Position numbers and translations under genes: made by a program
Notes under the pieces: model-generated
Seen by the model: the letters and a program-made list of their open reading frames with translations, nothing else
Told to the model about the DNA's origin: nothing
Database searches by the model: none
Part shown: positions 1 to 27,707 of the stretch, piece by piece
Layout: each line of letters starts with the position of its first letter
Numbering within the stretch: position 1 is the first letter of the stretch
Origin: Polytrichum commune
Lineage: Eukaryota > Streptophyta > Polytrichopsida > Polytrichales > Polytrichaceae
DNA: 64,000 bases
NCBI GenBank assembly: GCA_950295325.1
Contig: OX485808.1
Span: forward strand, 31,395,180 to 31,459,179
Direction: 5' to 3'

Positions 1-802
1 AATCCCAAACCAACCCTCAATTTTTATCAGGATGCTAACTAACCAATACCTAGACACAAAGAAAATGACAAATGCTGCCTGCTCCAATGATCACTAAGGT
101 AAGTGGGCCTTAAACGGACATTTTTTTTCCCTCTGCACCCAGTTCTTGTAGGATACAAAGCACGCAATTTGTCCGAGATGATTAACAAATCCAAATCATG
201 CTCATCACCATTTTCCTCATCGTTTATGGAGTTCATATGAATAACTGGTTCATTATCAAAGTGAAGATTATTGTGCCCATTAAGTGGTCATATAGGTCCC
301 CCCCCCCCACTTATATTGACTACTGAGCCTAGAATGGTTAACAATTTTTGAGCACGTAGACCAATCTCTTTTAAACACATGATGCCTTTTTGGTGTCTGT
401 TTTTATATTCACACCTAACCAATGACCTAACCATAAACCACTCAAATATAGGTGTCCACATTTCAGGAATGTCTTATAAAAACTGGTCTATCTTACTACA
501 ACTCCTTTGACCTCCCTTGCACTGACGAGAAGATCAAGTATATGCGGGGTGTATAGAAATGATCACTTGCAGAAAGTCCAAAACAGCATAGGTGTTTCCT
601 TCACAGTATGCAACAGAGAGTGTTTCTCACATGATGTGAAATGACTTCCAAATAGACTGTTGTAAGCTCAAAATAGATGGAATGAGAGAACAGACAATTC
701 GAGAACCAAAACCCATGACTTTGTACAGTGTCAATAAACTGGAGCCAAAGGAAGAAAAGTTTCGCGAGAAGCCAGCACCACAGTTCACAGATGAGAGATT
801 AC
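1..802. other. non-coding flank, contains a dispersed repeat
   Basis: No convincing exon was found here. The third exon of the minus-strand disulfide isomerase should lie to the left of position 803, but no stretch reads as the expected thioredoxin-fold continuation. About 61-500 matches diverged copies near 24,050-24,300 and 57,430-57,830, sharing phrases such as a 'cattatcaaagtga' segment and a 'gagcctagaatgg' segment. A poly-C run lies near 300-310. Confidence 0.4.
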
Positions 803-2260
803 CTGATTTTATACTGTGAGGCAATTCTTGAGAATTTCTCAGCGTCAATTTTGGCCAACACAATTGGGCGTGAATCCTTGGCTAGAATAGGAGCTGCAAT
901 TTCCAGCTGCAGACAACATCACAAACACGATAAGAAAAACAAGATTGCTGTATCCACCTGTTCTTAAATCTTTCAAATGACGCAATGAACACTAAAAACC
1001 CTAAATAAGGCATACTTAGTGCATTGGTATCTCCTTTCAATTGCTACCAACGAACATCTAAAACATTATCAATGTAATAATAATAGATATATACTCAATG
1101 CTCAAAGTGACGGTTTAAGCACCATCTACCTCACACTTCCTCCGGCGAACATGTGTGTAGCTAACAGTGAAAACTACTTGTAGTGGACTGCTTTTCCATA
1201 CCCAACATAGGAAAATTCAAGTCAAGGGCCTAACTTTAAGGTAGAGCATACTAAAACCAACACTCCGCCCAAAACCTAAAACCTAAAATCTCCCGTGTGG
1301 GTATTGATTTTAGGTCAACTATCAGTAAATCTTTGGATCCTTATAACTTTTGCAAAAGGGATTCAATCAATGCATACTTTGGTTCGTTGGAACCCCCTGA
1401 AACATCTCAAACTTTAACAATATAATAGTAGTAGATACACTTAGCGCTTGGAGTGACGGTTTAAGCACCATCTACCTTGCAATTCCTCTTGCCAAAATAC
1501 GCAAAGCTAGCAGTGAAACTACTTACTTCCAGTGCACTGATTTTCCATACTCATAATCATCACAACTCAGGAATACTTGATTCCAGGGCCTGACCTTAAG
1601 GTAGAGCATGCTAAGACCAACACCCTAAATTTTTGCACTATGAGAGTGTCCACCACCTTGACATCAGGATCCCATGTCGGTGTTGGTCTTAGGTCATCTA
1701 CCAGGGGCGCTTCAAATCCTTACAACTATCGCAAACAGGATTCAAATGAGGCATAGTTAGGTGCATTGGAATCCCTTTAAATTGCTAACAAGAAACATCT
1801 ACAACTTTATCAATATAATAATAGTAGATACAACTCAGCGCTTACAGTGTCGGGTTTAGCACCATCTGCACTTAACAACTCAGAAAATCACTTCTTCAAC
1901 ACATGAAGGGGTGGAAGGGAAGATTAGGTAAGGGTAATAGTCGAAGAATTTTCTCACCTCCGGTGCCAGACGCTTACAGTAGCCACACCAGGGCGCGTAG
2001 AAGTCCACCAATATGTAATCATACTTTGCGATCGCGGCCTCGAAGCTGTCATCTGTGAGCTCCACAACATGGCCGAAGAAGCTGCTCTCCTGCACAACCT
2101 CGCCTCCTACAAACTCTGAATCGTCGAAGCTCTCATCTGCAAGCTCATGTTGTGCCGCCACTCCACTACACAACGACAACGAGAACAACAACAGCACCAC
2201 CACCAAGCATGGTGGTGATACCAGGCGCCAGGATTTCAAGCTCCCTGCCCACTCCGCCAT
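803..2260 (-). CDS. protein disulfide isomerase-like, thioredoxin domain (partial: exons 1-2)
   Basis: Predicted ER-lumen thiol-disulfide oxidoreductase. Exon 1 is complement(1958..2260), 101 codons; exon 2 is complement(803..906). They are joined by a 1,051-bp GT-AG intron (phase 0), and exon 2 ends in phase 2 at a GT donor. The ATG at 2260 was chosen because it opens a clear signal peptide (residues 1-37, hydrophobic core [12 protein letters not shown]). An acidic linker follows, then the thioredoxin start [12 protein letters not shown] and the active site WCGYC (residues 91-95). Exon 2 continues [10 protein letters not shown]...[17 protein letters not shown], the usual order of this family. 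The match is closest to the plant PDIL5-2 type from memory. The active site is CGYC rather than the usual CGHC. Later exons were not found, so the gene is incomplete here. Confidence 0.85.
1016..1875. repeat. imperfect ~360-380 bp tandem repeat in the disulfide isomerase intron
   Basis: Two full units (about 1016-1375 and 1376-1756) and a partial third (1757-1875) share an ordered set of phrases: 'acggtttaagcaccatct', 'ttaaggtagagcat', 'ttaggtca' and 'atcaatataataatag'. The whole array lies inside the intron between exons 1 and 2. Confidence 0.7.
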
Positions 2261-4010
2261 GGCTGCCAAACTCCCGACACCGAAGAAAGAATGCCAACCT
2301 TTGGGTTGCAAATTCGGAGCTAAAGTTCACAGTTTTGGCATTGAAAGTTGGCTTGGTAGCGCGCTCTCTCTCTCTCTCTCTCTCTCTGCTCCTGAGTCTA
2401 GAATCTACTCTGCTTGGAGATTTCAGGTAGGCTAAGCCTTGGCCTAGGTGATGATGATTCGTCCACGTGGATGGTGCTTAGTCAGACCAAGTTTGGAAGT
2501 TTGGGTTAAGGTATGTGGGTGTTATTTAGTTCATTTTTCATGTTCTCCAAATTCTACTGATTAGATTTACACCATAAATCTCATGTTGCGTTACCAAATC
2601 TACAACGAAACATCTCCAAAAACCGAATTGAAAATCATACCTCCTCTTATCTAGTTATGGTCATTCAAAGTGCACGTTTTGTTGAGTTCTTAACTAGATA
2701 CATGGGTCCTCCCAATTGTGTTCATTATCAAGTGTAGAGTAGTTATTGATACTTGAAGACATAGTCAATCTCTTATGAACATGTGTCTTTATGATGTTTG
2801 CTCTTTAATCCTCACCAAACCACACACCAATCAAATATAGGGGTCCGATTAAGAAAATGAGCCACTTTAGACCCATCTACCCTTACATATAGCAAGAACA
2901 TGAGTAACTTAGTACCGGTATTCAAGTACGTTTGAACCAAGTGGCAAGACCTAGTCCAAAATTACAACTTGTTGCATGAATTATAGGAATACAAATGGTG
3001 GTATGATTATGACAAGTGTATGACAACATGATTTCAAGCTCCACTATTAACAAATCCGCTCGTCATGACTACCGACTCCAACGAGGAAAGAATGTGAAAC
3101 TTTGGCTTCCAAATTTTGGCACAAATTGTTGTCTTGGAAGCTAGATCGTGTTCTCCTAAGTCTAGAATCTACTATGGTTGGCGGTTTCAACTAGGACTTT
3201 GTCTAGGCCTAGGGGATGATGATTTCTCCACATGGATGGGATGCTCAATCAAAACTGCTTTTGGAGGTTCATAACATTCCTTAGCCCTGTGAAGCATGTT
3301 CACTTTCTCATGTTTGTAAATCTAATCTCCTATCCACTCTAGGTTCAAGATGGAATCTCAAACATATAGTTTGTATTATTACGCAATTTTATTCTAGAAT
3401 CAAAGTTCACCCAACTTAGATTATTCCCATGGAAAGAGAACATGTTGTCCCCACTTCTACATCATTATGTTTAGGTTGATGTAAATAACTCGTATATAAG
3501 TAAAGTTGAACCAAGGCCTAGTCCAATAGTACGACATGGTTGAGTTGTATGAGCAAATGTGTGTTAGTATTGCAAATGGTGACGTGATTGTGGCAACATT
3601 GAAACGGACTTTATTAGAGTAACTTTTTCTTTTAATCTACCACAGTTGGAGATTTCAACTAGGTTAGTCTAGACCTAGATAAAGACAATTAGTTGTCCAC
3701 ATGGATAATTTGTCCAAGTCAAACCTAGTTGGACATTTGGGTTGTTATGAGTATATATAATTAGGTTAGTATGGACCAATACCTAGTCCACAATTACAAT
3801 GTGTTTGAGTTACATGGCCAAATCCATTGACTCAATGACACGTGTGGGTATGGCTTTGATAATAATCAAATAATTGTCCTCTGTAATCTATTATTGTATA
3901 AGGTTTCAACTAGGATATTAGCGTGGTCTAGGTCTAGATAATGATGATGATGATCTTTCTATATGGTACATAGTCGAACCTAATTTGGGAGTTTGGTTGA
4001 TTGTTAGTAA
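2229..4010. repeat. decayed tandem copies of the disulfide isomerase leader
   Basis: The leader and start region at 2229-2520 recurs at about 3029-3290, including the stretch around the start codon, 'tctagaatctact', and a 'ggcctagg.gatgatgat' segment. Shorter copies occur at about 3630-3760 and 3880-4010, sharing 'tttcaactagg' and the 'ctagataa..a' segment. Divergence is high and no copy keeps an open frame. This looks like old tandem duplication of the promoter and first-exon region. Confidence 0.55.
2364..2387. repeat. (CT)n microsatellite in the disulfide isomerase leader
   Basis: An uninterrupted CT run of about 12 units lies about 100 bp upstream of the start codon on the minus strand, where it reads (AG)n. 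GA/CT runs are common in plant 5' leaders; no function is shown here. Confidence 0.8.
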
Positions 4011-4985
4011 CTTAGTAACTCGTAACATTTTGAAACCTCATAAGAAAATGTCTTTTTTGGTCTACCTTCAAGAATAAAATCCAAAATTCAAGGTCCTTTG
4101 ATGGGGTGCATGAATGATAAGCATAGTCAAGTGACATACCACCATTGGTGAAAACCGTATTGTTGCATGTCCTCGGGCATGAAGCCTTCTCACATCTACC
4201 AAGATTTGGTCGATGAGGTGTGCCTTGAATGGAATCATTCTCTTAGGTCATCTGGATTCCCTAAGAATCATTCCATTTGTGTCGGGATACTACATACACT
4301 TTTTCGCTATGCAATTAACTACATTCACAAGTGTGGGGTGAAAACCTATACCATCAATCCATCATAGTTATTTACAATGTCTCTCCAAGAGGGATGAAAC
4401 CATGGGTTTAATCTTTCTTTGGAGGATTTTTGGAATTTATCAAGAGCTCATTAGCTATTAACCTAGTTTGAAAGTTGGGTGAAACTCCTTGGATTTCCTC
4501 TTGCCATCCCAAAAGCTTTGAATTTATTAGAATTTAGCACATAGTTTGCCCATGGGGACCCATCACCTAAATCATGGGTCAACTTATACAAGGTCAACAT
4601 TCTAATACAATATGACAAGATGGGAAACCAAATTTCAATAGCTGACACCACTCTTTATAGCAAGGTAATTTAAGTCTCAAGTAAACTTGGATGACTTCCA
4701 TAGGAATTGCCACCCTAAATCATGGATAAGCCTATGCTTAGCCCACATTATAATATGACAAGTTAAGAAGCCGGTTTTTAACAACCCAACACTACTCTTC
4801 AAACAAGACAAACTAAACTTCAAAAAATAACTTATGTGTAAGCTTTTTAAACTCACGTTTTAGCTAATCTCACCGGGAGTTTGATGCGAAGACTTTACGA
4901 ATACCAAACTCTAACGTTTTCCACCATCTAATTCCACAAACCTCAATGAAAACCGTTTGTAAGTACCAAAGTGGCAAAGAGTACC
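4011..4985. other. intergenic, nothing recognised
   Basis: AT-rich spacer between the decayed leader copies and the SMC3 5' region. A 66-codon plus-strand frame at 4167-4367 has no recognisable domain and no splice context that would support it. Confidence 0.5.
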
Positions 4986-4989
4986 TAAA

Positions 4990-5416
4990 CCTATGCACAA
5001 AATTTCAAAACCCCCCCCAAAACAATATTCTAGTGGCAACTCAACTCCAAAACTTGGGGCCAATGGAAAGCCGAGGAGGTTCCCGCCATATCCGACCCGT
5101 TCCCCGCTCCCCGACCCGTTATTCCTCATTGCCCTCCCGCGCTCTCCGAAACCAAGCAGCTGCGGGCGTTGAAGCAATTTCGGAGCCACGGCTGTTACGT
5201 TCGATTCTTCCATCCAGAGCGAAATCCCGTGTTGAAAGTTACGTATCAATCACCTCTTAAACATCTCTCGAACGGCGAAGAATTACAGCCTTGACGAGAA
5301 TTTTAATTTCTCCGGTTTCTGGCGGTCAATGGATGTATAGCCAATCTCTGGCTATGGTGTTTGGACAAATTGCATCGTAGGCTTGCGAAAGACAAAGAGC
5401 CTTGCGGTGTGGCAAG
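4990..5416 (+). promoter_or_regulatory. SMC3 promoter/5' UTR, locally GC/CpG-rich
   Basis: The 5050-5340 stretch is clearly richer in G+C and CpG than its flanks and ends just before the SMC3 start codon. I assign it as promoter plus 5' UTR. On the minus strand a frame starting with ATG near 5214 stays open for about 100 codons, so a divergent first exon cannot be excluded, but it resembles no family I know. No TATA box was identified. Confidence 0.4.
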
Positions 5417-21325
<15,909 letters not shown>

Positions 21326-22739
21326 AAGCTCGAGCTTGTGTATGAAAGGTGTAGATTATTAGATGCAAATAGGTCATTTCGGTAGCATATCAGGTGCACA
21401 TGCATTTCTCTCCGAGGGGATATGTTTTCATAGGATATATGGCTTTATGAGCTGTTGATTGTAATTAGGTGGAAAGCCTGGGTCCTTGCAAATGTAGGAT
21501 TATGATTTGTCAATCCTACACAACCTGTGATGTGGAAGCTGATGAGGTCTGTAGTTGGGACATTCGTCGAACACAACCTCAACTCTAGCTAAAGTAGTTG
21601 TAATTGAATTGCTTCATTGATGGTTACGAAATTTCGACGATTTGCTAACTCCTTGAAATTCCCACATTACACTGAATTTCTAATGTAGGGAGTAGCCTTT
21701 TGGGTTTACACAATATTACATGCATGATTTCATAGAACAGAAATCAGAAAACCCCCACAGGTTAGTAAAGTTTCTCAGTCCTGGCAAAAAGGGACTAGCA
21801 CCCTGTGAGTCCACTTAGTAACATTACTGTTTTGACAGTTTCACTCACATTTGTCTAAACATTTATGGGATATTGTGAAGGGTGGTCCACTATTGGAAGC
21901 AGTGGTGAATAATAGGCAAAACATACCCTAAACATAGATGTCGTGCACTGGTGTGTTGTGTATGCTTCAGATCGTGTGCGTTGTAGTTAACTCATGCATT
22001 AAGTGTGAACAGTAAAAAACACTCACAACTTAACAGAGCCAATAAAAGCAATGCATGTTTTCCCACTGCAATACTGGCACAGGTTACATTTCCATGTCAA
22101 ATTGATCATATCCCAAACCAATGTGCGAGTGAAACAAGCAAACTACCGAATTGTTAACTAGAATGAGATTGGACTATGTGCTCAACAAAATATGGATGTC
22201 ATCCAGGATTGAAATCCTAAGACGATAGGGAGGGCCTTTGTAAACACTACGGGGTGAACTTCCATGTAGGTTGCTTGCCCACCAAATTCTAGTGGGAATA
22301 AGGACAAACTCTCCCAAATGTAGATGGAATCAGGTGGGGGGTAGGGTTCGTATGTGCCAATGCTACACTCATCTTCTCAAATCTAGGCCCACCTACTAAT
22401 CTCCTCCAGGTCATCAAAGATGGAGCTCTAGACCATTGGTCTTCAAATATTTTAATGACCAACATTTGTAGGTTAAAAAATGTTTTAGTGGACACATGAA
22501 AGTTTAGCAGCACATGGAAGTCCACCCTCCACATTCTAGTACACCACGAGAATGTGGTTGGTTGGCAACTTGTGTTTATCTACATGAAAACACCTCCAAC
22601 CCTCTATTATTTAGAATATAGTGGCGAGCGGCCTACATGAAAAGTCACTCTTAGAAGAGAAAGAATCTCCACTCTAACCTCTTTGAACTGTTACATCTCA
22701 ACTATGATTCTCCTGAAACTTGAAATGACAATGTTCGGG
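21326..22739. other. SMC3 3' UTR and intergenic spacer
   Basis: The first few hundred bases after the SMC3 stop presumably form its 3' UTR. No clear poly(A) signal was fixed. The rest shows no coding frame, RNA gene or structured repeat that I could support. Confidence 0.45.
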
Positions 22740-22884
22740 ACTTGCAGTTGCTAACTAATCCCCATCCGATCCAGCGGCCAAAGTTACTTCAATCTTTGAA
22801 CCAACTCTCTGAAGCTGCCAATTTCCAGAGCAACAATGTTGCTTGGTGATCATGGTGCCAGATGCTCATTGCGATTGCGTGGAA

Positions 22885-23112
22885 CAGTGCCCGGGAAGTT
22901 TTTGGGCATATATAGTCGGTCAAGATCCTAGTGATTCTAAATCAACCGGTTACAAGTTGACATCTTCTGGTTTGGCTTTATTCATTTGAGGTAGATTTCA
23001 TAGATTCCTAAAAAATGATCAGTAATTCTCCTGAAGTCTTGAACTTCAACCGGTTATTTCTCAAACTCAACCAGTTCATCTGTAACTAACCGCCGGTTCT
23101 CCCCGAGCAGTG
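22885..23112 (+). mobile_element. hAT-like MITE, copy A (228 bp)
   Basis: Flanked by an exact 8-bp target duplication GCGTGGAA (22877-22884 and 23113-23120). The ends are imperfect inverted repeats: CAGTGCCCGGGAA at the left, and the complement of the right end is CACTGCTCGGGGAGAA. CAGTG-type ends with an 8-bp duplication are diagnostic of the hAT superfamily. The interior is rich in AACCGGTT motifs and has no coding capacity. Confidence 0.85.
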
Positions 23113-23325
23113 GCGTGGAATCCTGGACCAGTATGGGCCACAATTGCGACTCGAGTCCCTGGAAAGTTGTCACAAGGAACTCCTTTCTGTCCCACATGCT
23201 GTAGTGGCAATACAAGTATGTGTGCAGACTTGACAGTAGGCATTGTCAATCCATTGTATTCTCGTGGACGATAATTGTTCTGTGACATGAAATCATGGCT
23301 TCCAGGAGCTTGCCCGCCTTCCAAG

Positions 23326-23552
23326 CAATGAACGGGGAGAACCGACCGCTAGTTATAGATGAACCGGTTGAGTTTGAGAAATAACTGGTTGAAGTTCAAG
23401 ACTTCAGGAGAATTGCTCATCGTTTTGGAGGAATATAGAGAATATACCTCCAATTAATAAAGAACAGCTGAAAGGTGTTAATATGTAACCGGTTGGACTT
23501 GGAAACACTAGGATCTCGACCGATTATTTCCCAAAAATCTCCCCGGACACTG
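23326..23552 (-). mobile_element. hAT-like MITE, copy B (inverted, 227 bp)
   Basis: Same family as copy A but in opposite orientation. It is flanked by CTTCCAAG (23318-23325) and CTTCCCAG (23553-23560), an 8-bp target duplication with one difference. It carries the family's internal CCGGTTGAG and GTAACCGGTTGGACTTG motifs. Confidence 0.8.
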
Positions 23553-23560
23553 CTTCCCAG

Positions 23561-23765
23561 TCAATGATCGGGGAGATTTTTGGATATAACCGGTTGAGAT
23601 CCTAGTGTTTGCAAGTCCAACCGGTTACATGTTGACATCCTCCGGTTTTCCTGTATTAAATTAGGGTATATTCCATAAATTCCTCTAAAATGATCGGTAA
23701 TTCTCCTGCAGTTTTGAACTTCAACCGGTTCATCTGTAACTAACTGCCGGTTCTCCCCGATCATA
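23561..23765 (+). mobile_element. hAT-like MITE, copy C (205 bp)
   Basis: Abuts copy B head to head. It is flanked by CTTCCCAG on the left, shared with copy B, and GTTCCCAG (23766-23773) on the right. The inverted ends both carry ATGATCGGGGAGA. The B-C pair therefore occupies what was probably one original target. Confidence 0.75.
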
Positions 23766-23900
23766 GTTCCCAGTGTGTGCTGCCATGGCCACGAAGTTGG
23801 TGAAACCTAGATTAGGGCTACCACTGTGCTTCATCTCACAAAGACTCAGAATATCATATCTTGTGTTATGGGCAGCCCGTGCACCATCATTACAGCTAAC

Positions 23901-26900
23901 TTCAGCATTGGAACTGCGAGCTCATTGTCTTGAAGCCACAAACTGTGCGTGAGACGAGGTAGACGTGTGTTATTTGGATAAGGTTGAATGCTCTAAAACC
24001 ACCACACCTCTCAGAATCTCAATAGAAAATTGACGCAGAACTGCCCCCCATGTGATACTTTTCTCTTTGCACCCACTTCTTGAAGGATATGAAACATGCA
24101 ATTATTGTGAGATGATTAGCAAATTCAAATAGTACTCATAGCCATTTGACTCATAACTTTTGCAGCTCAAATGAATATCTTGTTCATTATTAAAGTGAGT
24201 AGACTCATGCTCATTAAGTGGTTACAAACTATATTCAGTATTCGGAGACTTTGTCATGATTTTGAGGCTATTTAAGGACGTATCTCTCCTCGTGGCGATA
24301 GATTTAGGCGGATAGTAATTACATTAATTGATTTGAATGTGTATGAATACTTGTGAAAGTAGGCGGCATTACTGAAAGATTATAAAATATACATACTAAA
24401 TCAACACACTAAATTTAGTTGTCATTTTAGAATGACAAAGACAATTTCAAATGGTAAGTCATAAAAATTATAACCTCAATGTTAGTGAGGATTTTGCAAT
24501 TTTATTTGACCTGCAAGTTAATTATGTGTTTCATTGATGGTTCACTTTCGAAATGAAATCCCAATGAATTGCTTATTTAGTAATTGGAAGTGCACATATA
24601 TATTGGATTTTAGACCTTGAAGGTGAAGTGCACTCAATATGGGATTTGTAGTCAAGCGGCCTTCAAGAATGCAAGGGCAATATTTTTTTTGAAGTTGGGC
24701 AGGGCGGGCATGAGTTTTCGGTCGGATTCAAAAATTTCCCTGGAGGTTGCCCCCGCCCGGATTTGACATCCCCCATAGTTCATATGGGGGGACTTAATGT
24801 CCGCCTACTTCTATGTGGGGTGCCGGTTTATTTCGATTTCTTACTTTCTAACTAAATTTGGTGAGTGATAAGACATGACACTTTATGAAGGTCACTGGCA
24901 ATGAAGGTCATCATCATTTGACTTTTCATATTTGATTTGCACATCAATTTCCATACATTTATTGAATGAATTCCAAATTATGTGTTGTTGATATGCGAAG
25001 GTTGGTACTACCGTCATCTATGGAAATATGTCTATATTTATATATATTATTATTTTAGTTGAAATCGTCATTGTACATTGTTTATAAGTAAATTTTGATA
25101 CATTATTTTATTAAACCCGCCATGTAATATGGGCCATCATTAGTACATACTGACTAGAAATAAGATAATGATAGTCTATAATGAATTTAAAGTAAAAGCA
25201 CATAGTTTATTATTTTTGCGTTAATAGATTTGCAAAAATAACATGCGTTTACATCGTTTAGGGTTTGTTACATGATTTAGGGTTTGCCTCGTAAAAGAAT
25301 TGAATTATTACAGAGGAGAGCTTCCTCATGTGATTGTCAGTATGTGGTTTAGCTTATTGACGCAATCCATGAATATTCTGATTACTTTGGCCAAGATTGG
25401 GTACAAGGCTATAACATGACAACCTAATTTAAAATCATAATTAATCTAAGAATGTGAAAAAAAATTGATTCATGTTGACTACATCGTAAATTCCAAGTTA
25501 CACTACATTTTTAAAATTAAATGCAAGAGTATGGACTATACCCAAGTGCCCCCGGTTTTGGTAAGTAAATGGCCTACTCACTGCCGGATTGTTGTTTGGG
25601 TAATTAGAGTGAGGCGAGTGGCTGTCAACATTACATGTACTTATACATGGAGGTTTTTTAAGTTTATACCCCTAATTGATAATCTAATTGTCAATATAAC
25701 CACTACATAAAGTGAAATAATCATGTGTTTGTTTTAATAAAACTTAATTGTGACACCTAAATGATACCAAAATAGTCTTTTAAATATTTCATGAGTGTTT
25801 CCTTTGGTTTGTTTGCCATATATATATATATATATTGTTAAGATCTAGATTATGAAAACATCATAAAATACACGTTCCCTAGGAGTACTCCTCAAAAGAA
25901 AGGACTTGAAGAACAAAGTGGCCTTTAGTATCCAAGGGTGTACCCAGGGTGACCGGACGATCCGGTCACCGGGGCTTTCTAACCGGCACATGTCCTTCTT
26001 GTGACTGTTAGGACTGCCGGTCCTTTGGCACCCGTTCTTGCACAACATAAAATATGGGACACCCATGCATGGGGGGTACCGGTCCTTGGGTGAGAGGGAT
26101 GGGCACATAGCACCACCCTCTTTTCACCGGCCCACCCATTTATTTTTTTCAAAAATGAACCGGGACCGGCACATGGAGTTTGGCCCTTTGTCATGATGAT
26201 ACATTTCGTAGGTCTTGGCACACAACACACGCTCGACAAGGGGAGGGATTTGTGGCCGTAATTGGGGATAAGTTGACCATCCTCCCCTCAAGTAGATGGC
26301 AAATATTAGCACTTTTGAGAATTTATGATGTTTAAGGAGTGGTCAATTGGTGTTGGAACCCCCAATTTTGGTGAAATAAAGTGGAGGTGTTTGACTTTGG
26401 ACGAGTGATGATGATGTAAAAGTGAACTTCTTAGCAAACATCTTGTCAAAATTCTATGTGGTTGTCTTTTGGCAAAAGTCAAACACCTTTGTAAATTTGA
26501 CAAAGAGTTCATTTTTACAGAACCACCCCTTTGTCAAAGTTAATTATCAAGGGAAGCTAAGACATGAGCGGTGACTTATGAGCAATGTGCGAAACTTATG
26601 AGCAATTAGTAGTTAATTGTGAGAAATAAGAAAGATGCCAAACCAACATGCCAAGCAACTTGACCTCCACTTCGATTCACCAAAATGAGGGTTTCCGAAC
26701 TCACTTGAGCATTTCTCTAATGTAATTATTATATGTCAATAGTGGGGCAAAATTGCCTACTAAAACATGAGTTTTTTAGAGACTTTATTGTATGTATTCC
26801 AATTCAAGGTTAGGTGGGGGTTGGGTTGAAAATCCTTGAAAGACATTGACCAAAAAATCCCAAATTCTTAAGAAGCCCAAAAGTGGTTGTGAGCGTTTTC

Positions 26901-27694
26901 AACTATATCTTTCTCCAGGCTTATTTCTATATTTATAGTTTTGTATCTTGTACTTTGGATTACTAAAGTTCTAGATCATCTAGACCAAATGGCTTGGAAT
27001 ATTCTATTAATAACTTTGAGATTTGGATCTTGATGTGGTTAAAACCCTTAGGTTTTTTATAGCATAATTTATATTTGGGTAAGTAGGAAGGTCAATGAGA
27101 TGAATGTTCTTGACTTTTCCCATCAAGTATGAAAGTCACACTTTTAGCCAATCATAAGAAAGGGCACTGGATTTTGATTCATCCTAGCATTAATTAGATT
27201 TAATTAATATTGATTAGCAAAGTTTTAAGAGGCGAATCTACAACATGGGCATTCTACAACATTGGCTAATTGTTGCATGTCTTGGGTATCCAAGATTTTA
27301 TGATGTGAAAATTAAGATGAAGCCAACAACTCCATTGAGAACCAAATGCTAACATAATCAACAATAAGTAAGTGTACTTCCACATGTGGTGACAATGCTA
27401 GTAAGGCATCTCCATTGGTAGCACCATAGAGTGATTAGCGAGTTCTCAAGAAGGCTACATAGTGCTATTAAAATCACAAACTTTGGCCATCATCGTGTAA
27501 ATTACATGTGAATGTTGCAAGTTAGGATTCTTAACAACAACACGTGTGTCATTATGTAGGCATTACTTATGTGCGCGTCCCAACATATTTGATACAAACT
27601 ATGTCCACATCATCAAGATTTTATTTTTCATTTATATTATTTGGGTCCTCATATTGCAAAATAAGTTTTGCTCTTGGTAGTTGCGGGTTGTATG
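23901..27694. other. AT-rich intergenic DNA
   Basis: No gene recognised. About 24,050-24,300 is a diverged copy of the dispersed repeat at 61-500; its tail ('gaggctatttaaggacgt') is shared with 60,270-60,320. A CCGG-rich block at 25,930-26,280 may be a transposon fragment, but no ends were found. Position 27,695 begins the LINE target duplication. Confidence 0.45.
25948..25970. repeat. perfect 10-bp inverted repeat
   Basis: GGTGACCGGA and TCCGGTCACC are exact complements around a 3-bp spacer, inside a CCGG-rich block. It could be a hairpin or the remnant of a transposon end. Confidence 0.7.
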
Positions 27695-27707
27695 TACCAT
27701 GCATTGA
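27695..27707. repeat. LINE target-site duplication, left copy
   Basis: TACCATGCATTGA, identical to 35161-35173. The bases on either side of the two copies differ, so the duplication is exactly 13 bp, a typical length for target-primed insertion. Confidence 0.9.

Larger units (their letters stand above)
22740..23900 (-). pseudogene. unrecognised exon-like sequence interrupted by three hAT-like elements
   Basis: Between elements A and B the minus strand reads coding-like (about 23121-23324: GGQAPGSHDFMSQNNYRP, TMPTVKSAHILVLPLQHVG, FPGTRVAIVAHTGPGFHA). Subtracting element A and one copy of its target duplication keeps the same frame into 22740-22884 (AIAMSIWHHDHQATLLLWKL, then a stop). To the right of element C the minus strand is also open for a stretch. 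I do not recognise the family. The three insertions suggest the gene is dead, or the apparent coding could be chance. Confidence 0.35.

Noticed and set aside
2055-2435. 126-codon plus-strand open frame
   Set aside because: Antisense to the disulfide isomerase first exon and running into the CT repeat.
4911-5249. Minus-strand open frame upstream of SMC3
   Set aside because: Sits in the CpG-rich promoter region; no recognised domain. Kept only as a caveat for a divergent first exon.
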